From assembly GCA_021157815.1 (NCBI GenBank), contig JAGGVT010000119.1, forward strand, positions 1 through 9,987: 9,987 nucleotides of DNA. Reading direction: 5' to 3'. Every line of letters begins with the position of its first letter. Position 1 is the first letter of the stretch. The notes beneath the pieces are model-generated. The model was given only the letters and a program-made list of their open reading frames with translations, did not search any database and had not been told where the DNA came from. Of this stretch, positions 6,052-9,987 are shown piece after piece. The stretch is from a bacterium. GTDB taxonomy: Bacteria > JAJVIF01 > JAGGVT01. The position numbers were made by a program, and so were the translations under genes.

Positions 6052-6846
6052 CTATAAACCTTGCAAGAGACGCTCTCGAAGAGATTCGGGGAGTTTGGCT
6101 TCCTCCATCTGCTCGACTGTTTTTTCGATATTGTAATCGGTTCTAAACCATCGGATTGAATGTTCCGCCATGTCATACATGACGAGAGAAAGGCGTTCAT
6201 CGCCATCGCGAGGCTGTCCGATTGAACCGACGTTTACAATGTATCGCTGGTCAGGCTCAAGGAGAATTGGTTTATCCCATCCGAAATATTTTTTTAAGTC
6301 ATCGGCGGTGTAGTAATGCGGATGCCCTTTGGCATCGACAGCCGCCATTGCCGGTTTGTGAGTGTGCCCTGTAAATGTAACGCTGACATTCTCGGAAATC
6401 CCGCCAAACGCAGTTAATGTATCATCCTTGCTTTCAACATAACCATCGGAAACACCCGGAGCATAGTGAGTGAATGCGATAGTGTTTCCGGTTTTGGGAA
6501 TTGTAATTGTCTGGTTGGGAGGCAGGCCTGTAAGCCAGTTTAAATCATCCTCACCGAGAACTTTTTTCGTGTACTCGATAACCTCAAGCGCTTTTGGATT
6601 AACACGGCGCTTGTCGAAATCGCCCTGAAGATAACTCTCATGGTTGCCTGAGAGACATACTCCGAAAGTCCTGGCGATATCCACACATTCCTTTGGCTTG
6701 GGGCCATAACCGATTACATCGCCAAGGCAAACCATCTTTCGCGGGTTTTCCATCCCCTGCACTTTCAAGTATTCGAGCGCCCGATTGAGCGCCACAATGT
6801 TAGAGTGAATGTCGCTCATAATCACAAGACAACTTTTTTTATCCAC
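6052..6846 (-). CDS. Calcineurin-like metallophosphoesterase
   Basis: The 264-residue product has the full metallophosphoesterase signature: SDIHSN (D12, H14), GDVIGYGP (D43), GNHE (N68, H69), THYAP (H127) and GHTH (H161, H163), all expected to hold two metal ions in the active site. NVGSIGQPRDGD (205-216) is the C-terminal block typical of the small ApaH/YfcE-like branch. It should hydrolyse a phosphoester; candidates are phosphodiesters, nucleotides or phosphoproteins, and the substrate cannot be read from the sequence. There is no signal peptide, so it is likely cytoplasmic. The start is a GTG (6844-6846 on the plus strand reads CAC), supported by GAGG (6856-6859), 9 nt upstream. It is divergent from the solute-binding protein gene and probably monocistronic. 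Downstream lies a palindromic repeat; no terminator with a T-run in its own direction is evident. Confidence 0.92.
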   Translation of the reverse strand: MDKKSCLVIMSDIHSNIVALNRALEYLKVQGMENPRKMVCLGDVIGYGPKPKECVDIARTFGVCLSGNHESYLQGDFDKRRVNPKALEVIEYTKKVLGEDDLNWLTGLPPNQTITIPKTGNTIAFTHYAPGVSDGYVESKDDTLTAFGGISENVSVTFTGHTHKPAMAAVDAKGHPHYYTADDLKKYFGWDKPILLEPDQRYIVNVGSIGQPRDGDERLSLVMYDMAEHSIRWFRTDYNIEKTVEQMEEAKLPESLRERLLQGL

Positions 6847-6867
6847 TGTCTGAAACCTCGTATGAAA

Positions 6868-6873
6868 AGTATA
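6868..6873 (-). promoter_or_regulatory. Candidate -10 element for the phosphoesterase gene
   Basis: On the minus strand this reads TATACT, five of six matches to consensus, about 22 bp before the GTG start. No good -35 hexamer sits at the right distance. That position falls inside the 24-bp palindrome at 6885-6908, which would make an activator- or repressor-controlled promoter plausible. Confidence 0.3.
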
Positions 6874-6884
6874 AAGTAACTTTG

Positions 6885-6908
6885 AACAATGGGTTTAAAC
6901 CCATTGTT
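6885..6908. repeat. Perfect 24-bp palindrome between divergent genes
   Basis: AACAATGGGTTT (6885-6896) is followed at once by its exact reverse complement AAACCCATTGTT (6897-6908). It lies 39 bp before the phosphoesterase start and about 100 bp before the likely solute-binding protein start. It could be an operator for a symmetric dimer controlling both genes, or a member of the hairpin repeat family with a TTTA-type loop seen elsewhere in the spacers. Confidence 0.7.
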
Positions 6909-7007
6909 AATAATATAAATCGTAAGTAACCGGGATTGCCCCAGCTTGAACGGATTGGATTTTTACATTATATGATAAAATTGTCAACCGGAATGAAAAA
7001 GGTGAAT

Positions 7008-8468
7008 ATGGCAAATAGCAAAAAACACTTAAATCGCATTAATCCGTTGGCTGGCTATTATCCCAGGAAATGGATTCCCGGGCTACGAGCTGGATGGATG
7101 TTTCCATTCGTTATTATTCTCATCCTTGTTCTAACTAATTCTTCCTCAGCGTATATCTGGCCCCGATATGACGGCTATCTCAAAATGCCTATCTCGGGTT
7201 CTGAATTGACTCTTGACCCGGCGCATGAGATGACATACGAGGAAATTGGCTTGTTCTTCGCTCTCTATGACTGCCTTTTTTATATCAATAATTCAAATCA
7301 GGTGGTGCCCAATCTCGCTGAGAGTTATGAGACCTATGAACAGTACAGGCGGTATGTCATACGCCTGAATAAACACGCGACATTCCATGACGGTTCCCCT
7401 GTTACCGCGCAGGCTGTCGCTGATTCAATTCGACGGAATCATGTGAGAATACAGCAGAAAAGCCAGCCGTACGACAATATTCAAAGCATCAATACGCTTG
7501 ACACGTACACTCTTGAATTTCATTTGAACACTGCTGATCCTGATTTGCCTGAAAAACTGGCTCATCCGTTCTGCGCAATTATTAAAGGCGCTGGCGAGGA
7601 AGTGGTGTCCGGCAGCACTAAAGTATTTCATTACATCGGTTCCGGGCCTTTCAAACTTGATGAGGTCAGTTCGCAGCGGATTCGCCTTGTCGCCAATGAT
7701 TCATACCATCGGGGACGGCCATATCTGCGGTCAATTGAATTCCAGATTATCAAATCGGAAGAGGATAGCTTTCTGAAATTCGCATCGGGGAAACTGCATA
7801 TTCATCGTGTGCCATACAAGCAGTACGGTGAATTGATGCGCCTTCATGGGATTAACATTGTCAATCGCGAAGGCAGCGATACGATTATTCTGGATTTCGG
7901 AAATAACATAAATAAATCCGCGCTGATAAAGCTCCTCAAGCCTGAGGAGATTGTAAACGTTGTGATGAATCACGCAGGTTGTGGTGTTAAGGGAATACTC
8001 CCGGAGGATGAAACCGGATTCTGCAATCCGGATATTTCCGGCAGGCATCGCATTACAGATAATAACATTGTGTTGGGTTATCTTGGCGATAACAGCCTTC
8101 TTGAACCGATCGCAAGGCGCATTGAAACTGAATGGGAGGCGTCCGGACTTGATGTTTCAGTAATCATGCTGGATGAACTGCCATGTGGAATCTGCGATGC
8201 CGTGTTAAGGATAGTAAAAACCATGCGCCAGGACAGCAGTTTTATCTGGCTGAGCGCTCGCTTCAGCCTTGGCGCCGAGGGTGTGCTTTTCGACAGTTTC
8301 GATGTTTTTGAAAATCCGGAGGTTCTTGAGGAAAAGCAGCTCATTGATGACATGCGCTTTTTCCCGATTGCCCGTCCGAGAATGGCGTTCGCGCTGTCGG
8401 ATGACGTTGTTAATTTCAGATTGATTGCGGGCTGCGTACCCGATTTCTGGTCGATTAGTTTGAAGTGA
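7008..8468 (+). CDS. ABC transporter solute-binding protein, family 5 (peptide/oligopeptide type)
   Basis: The product resembles the DppA/OppA class of exported binding proteins that deliver peptides, nickel or other solutes to an ABC importer. From the start chosen here it has 486 residues. A long basic leader precedes a hydrophobic stretch (about 31-44), with likely signal peptidase I cleavage after NSSSA at residue 48. Family landmarks are LDP (69-71), VPNLAESYE (100-108), FHDGSPVTA (126-134) and GSGPFKL (about 211-217). The C-terminal third is divergent. I chose ATG 7008 because AAAGG (6998-7002) sits 5 nt before it. The frame is open upstream, with ATG at 6972 and 6993 and TTG at 6936; ATG 7098 would give a signal peptide without a charged leader. 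No permease or ATPase gene is adjacent, so it is an orphan. It could work with a distant transporter or serve as a receptor; its ligand is unknown. Confidence 0.85.
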   Translation: MANSKKHLNRINPLAGYYPRKWIPGLRAGWMFPFVIILILVLTNSSSAYIWPRYDGYLKMPISGSELTLDPAHEMTYEEIGLFFALYDCLFYINNSNQVVPNLAESYETYEQYRRYVIRLNKHATFHDGSPVTAQAVADSIRRNHVRIQQKSQPYDNIQSINTLDTYTLEFHLNTADPDLPEKLAHPFCAIIKGAGEEVVSGSTKVFHYIGSGPFKLDEVSSQRIRLVANDSYHRGRPYLRSIEFQIIKSEEDSFLKFASGKLHIHRVPYKQYGELMRLHGINIVNREGSDTIILDFGNNINKSALIKLLKPEEIVNVVMNHAGCGVKGILPEDETGFCNPDISGRHRITDNNIVLGYLGDNSLLEPIARRIETEWEASGLDVSVIMLDELPCGICDAVLRIVKTMRQDSSFIWLSARFSLGAEGVLFDSFDVFENPEVLEEKQLIDDMRFFPIARPRMAFALSDDVVNFRLIAGCVPDFWSISLK

Positions 8469-8484
8469 AATTTTTTATCCCCTC

Positions 8485-8582
8485 CTGGGAGCGCCGGATT
8501 CTATCCGGCGCATAAAGGCGTTCACGCCTTTTGACAAAAGCGCTTTCGCGCTCATGCGCCGGCAAGATTCCAGCGCTCCCAG
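8485..8582. repeat. REP-like multi-hairpin repeat, copy B
   Basis: The ends CTGGGAGCGC (8485-8494) and GCGCTCCCAG (8573-8582) are perfect 10-bp inverted repeats. Between them lie three perfect hairpins in a row: GCGCCGGAT/ATCCGGCGC (8491-8499, 8503-8511), AAAGGCGT/ACGCCTTT (8514-8521, 8524-8531) and AGCGC/GCGCT (8539-8543, 8548-8552). It sits between the 3' ends of two convergent genes, 16 bp after one stop codon and 13 bp before the other. It may help separate their transcripts, although no T-run follows a stem. It shares motifs with copy A at 5639-5697. Confidence 0.8.
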
Positions 8583-8595
8583 TGGGGAGTAATCG

Positions 8596-9987
8596 TTACT
8601 TCATAAGCGGAAACAAAATAACATCGCGGATTGAGGGTTGGTCTAAAAGCACCATAGCCATTCGGTCGATTCCCAGGCCGAGACCGCCTGCCGGCGGCAT
8701 GCCGTGTTCCATTGCGAGAACGAAATCCTCATCCAAAGGCATTGCCTCGTCATCGCCGGCGCTTCTGTCTTTCATTTGCCCAAGTAATCGTTCACGCTGA
8801 TCGATTGGATCGTTTAATTCGGTGAACGCGTTTCCCATTTCACTTCCCAGAATAAACGCCTCGAAGCGATAGACAAAACCATCCGTGTCGGGAATTTTTT
8901 TCGCGAGCGGTGATATTTCAATCGGGTAATCTACTACAAACATGGGGCCTCGAAGATGCTCCTCGACTTTTTTTGAGAAGATGAGATCGATAAGCCGTCC
9001 ACGGGTTTTGATTTCGTCGGCGTCATCATCGAATTCTTTTGCTTTCGCCTGCAATTCCTCAATTGACGGTTTCTTTAGAATATCAATGCCCGCGTGTTCA
9101 ATCATGAGGTCGTTGAATTTTTGCCTTGGCCAGGGAGGAGTGAAATCAACTTTCTCGCCGCGACATTCGATTATGTTCGATCCGTTAAGCGCGAGTGAAC
9201 ATCGAAGATATAAATCCTCGACTATTTTCATCATGTCCTCGTAGTCCGCGTACGCCTGATACAGTTCGAGCATTGTGTATTCGGGTGAATGGTCTCTGTC
9301 CATTCCCTCGTTGCGGAAAACTTTCGCCATTTCATAGACACGGTCAATGCCGCCAATCATCGCGAGTTTCAGATGAATCTCAAGCGAAATTCTGAGGAAG
9401 TAATCCCTGTCCTGTGCGTTGTGATGCGTGCTGAACGGTTTGGCCGCGGCACCGGATGCCACATTATGAAACACCGGAGTCTCAACTTCGATGAATGAAC
9501 TTTCAGCAAGATAATCCCGAATCTCGCGCACGATGCGGCTTCTGCCCTCCATGGCCTTTCTTGAATCCGGGTTGGAAATCAAATCGAGGTAACGCTGGCG
9601 GTATCTGAGTTCGACATCCTGAAGGCCGTGCCACTTTTCAGGCAGGGGGCGAATCGCTTTTGACAAAATGGTAATCTCTTTCGCTCGAATGCTTATTTCA
9701 CCGCGTTTGGTTTTGAATATTTCTCCTTTTACTCCGAGGAAATCAGCGACATGCACGAGGTCGGTTATGCGCTGGAAAGCGTCTTCGCCCAGTTCTTTCA
9801 GTGAACAGAAAATCTGGATTTTACCTGTCGGGTCGTTCATGTCGAGAAACGCGGCTTTTCCCATATCGCGCTTTGCGGTGATTCGTCCGGCGACTGTGAT
9901 TTCATCATCCTCGTTTGAGGGAAATTTCGCGTGGATGTCCCCCGCGAATCCGGTTCGCTCGAATTTGTGTCCAAAAGGGTCGATTCC
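8596..9987 (-). CDS. lysS: Lysine-tRNA ligase (class II LysRS), 5' end outside the window
   Basis: Cytoplasmic enzyme that uses ATP to charge tRNA-Lys. The frame stays open from the TAA stop (8596-8598) to the right edge, giving 463 visible residues that begin GIDPFGHKFERT, a typical early stretch of LysRS. Roughly the first 20-40 residues are therefore missing, and the internal ATG at 9862-9864 is not the start. The N-terminal OB-fold tRNA-binding domain includes DEITVAGRITAKRDMG (about 28-43). The catalytic domain shows motif 1 ending in FIEVETP (about 165-171), motif 2 VFRNEGMDRDHSPEYTMLE (223-241) and motif 3 GGLGLGIDR (434-442). It ends FPLMK with no C-terminal extension. It converges on the solute-binding protein gene, with the repeat at 8485-8582 between them. 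Its promoter is not visible. Confidence 0.96.
   Translation of the reverse strand, partial: GIDPFGHKFERTGFAGDIHAKFPSNEDDEITVAGRITAKRDMGKAAFLDMNDPTGKIQIFCSLKELGEDAFQRITDLVHVADFLGVKGEIFKTKRGEISIRAKEITILSKAIRPLPEKWHGLQDVELRYRQRYLDLISNPDSRKAMEGRSRIVREIRDYLAESSFIEVETPVFHNVASGAAAKPFSTHHNAQDRDYFLRISLEIHLKLAMIGGIDRVYEMAKVFRNEGMDRDHSPEYTMLELYQAYADYEDMMKIVEDLYLRCSLALNGSNIIECRGEKVDFTPPWPRQKFNDLMIEHAGIDILKKPSIEELQAKAKEFDDDADEIKTRGRLIDLIFSKKVEEHLRGPMFVVDYPIEISPLAKKIPDTDGFVYRFEAFILGSEMGNAFTELNDPIDQRERLLGQMKDRSAGDDEAMPLDEDFVLAMEHGMPPAGGLGLGIDRMAMVLLDQPSIRDVILFPLMK

Noticed and set aside
5868-6206. 112-residue frame on the minus strand
   Set aside because: It overlaps the 3' end of the phosphoesterase gene in another frame, and its remainder covers the palindromic core. 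The composition looks like translated repeat, not a protein.
6936-7007. Upstream extension of the solute-binding protein to the TTG at 6936
   Set aside because: TTG is a rare start, no ribosome binding site precedes it, and the extra residues do not resemble the family. ATG 7008 has AAAGG at a workable distance.
9862-9864. ATG as the start of lysS
   Set aside because: The frame continues upstream to the window edge and encodes conserved LysRS N-terminal sequence, so this is an internal methionine.
546-9987. gltX and lysS as a linked synthetase cluster
   Set aside because: They are about 6.6 kb apart on opposite strands with unrelated genes between them, so proximity looks incidental.

Overview
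The window reads as chromosomal DNA of a free-living, Gram-negative-type bacterium from an uncultured lineage. It has moderate GC by eye, a lipobox secretory protein, an exported family 5 solute-binding protein, and long gene-poor spacers full of hairpin repeats. I cannot place the organism. The glutamyl-tRNA synthetase carries an insert straight after its KLSKR loop, a position where I recall Bacteroidota and Planctomycetota enzymes also being extended. That is weak phylogenetic evidence.

Layout. 1-545 is non-coding and packed with palindromes and remnants of small repeat elements. It includes a MITE-like palindrome (about 295-468) that appears to have landed inside an older GGGGCG...CGCCCC hairpin repeat; an uninterrupted, degenerate copy of that hairpin lies next to it at 491-519. 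546-2003 is gltX (glutamate-tRNA ligase), followed 18 bp later by a DUF429 family gene (2022-2825), probably co-transcribed. 2826-3110 is an AT-rich leader with a good sigma70-type promoter inside an inverted repeat. 3111-5639 encodes an 842-residue secreted lipoprotein with a PKD-like segment and a degenerate NHL/propeller-like C-terminus. 5640-6051 is non-coding: a compound hairpin repeat, a strong intrinsic terminator, and a 227-bp composite palindromic element bounded by identical inverted hairpins. 6052-6846 (minus) is a calcineurin-like metallophosphoesterase with a GTG start. It diverges from a solute-binding protein gene (about 7008-8468, plus), with a perfect 24-bp palindrome between them. 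8485-8582 is a multi-hairpin repeat related to the one at 5639-5697, sitting between convergent genes. 8596-9987 (minus) is lysS (class II lysine-tRNA ligase), running off the right edge.

How the genes work together. They do not form one pathway. Two are translation housekeeping genes (gltX, lysS), two are envelope or periplasmic proteins (lipoprotein, solute-binding protein), and two are of loosely known function (DUF429, phosphoesterase). I see no defence system, CRISPR array, phage module, transposase, tRNA or rRNA. The unusual content is in the spacers: several families of structured, apparently mobile or REP-like repeats that share a common loop pattern.
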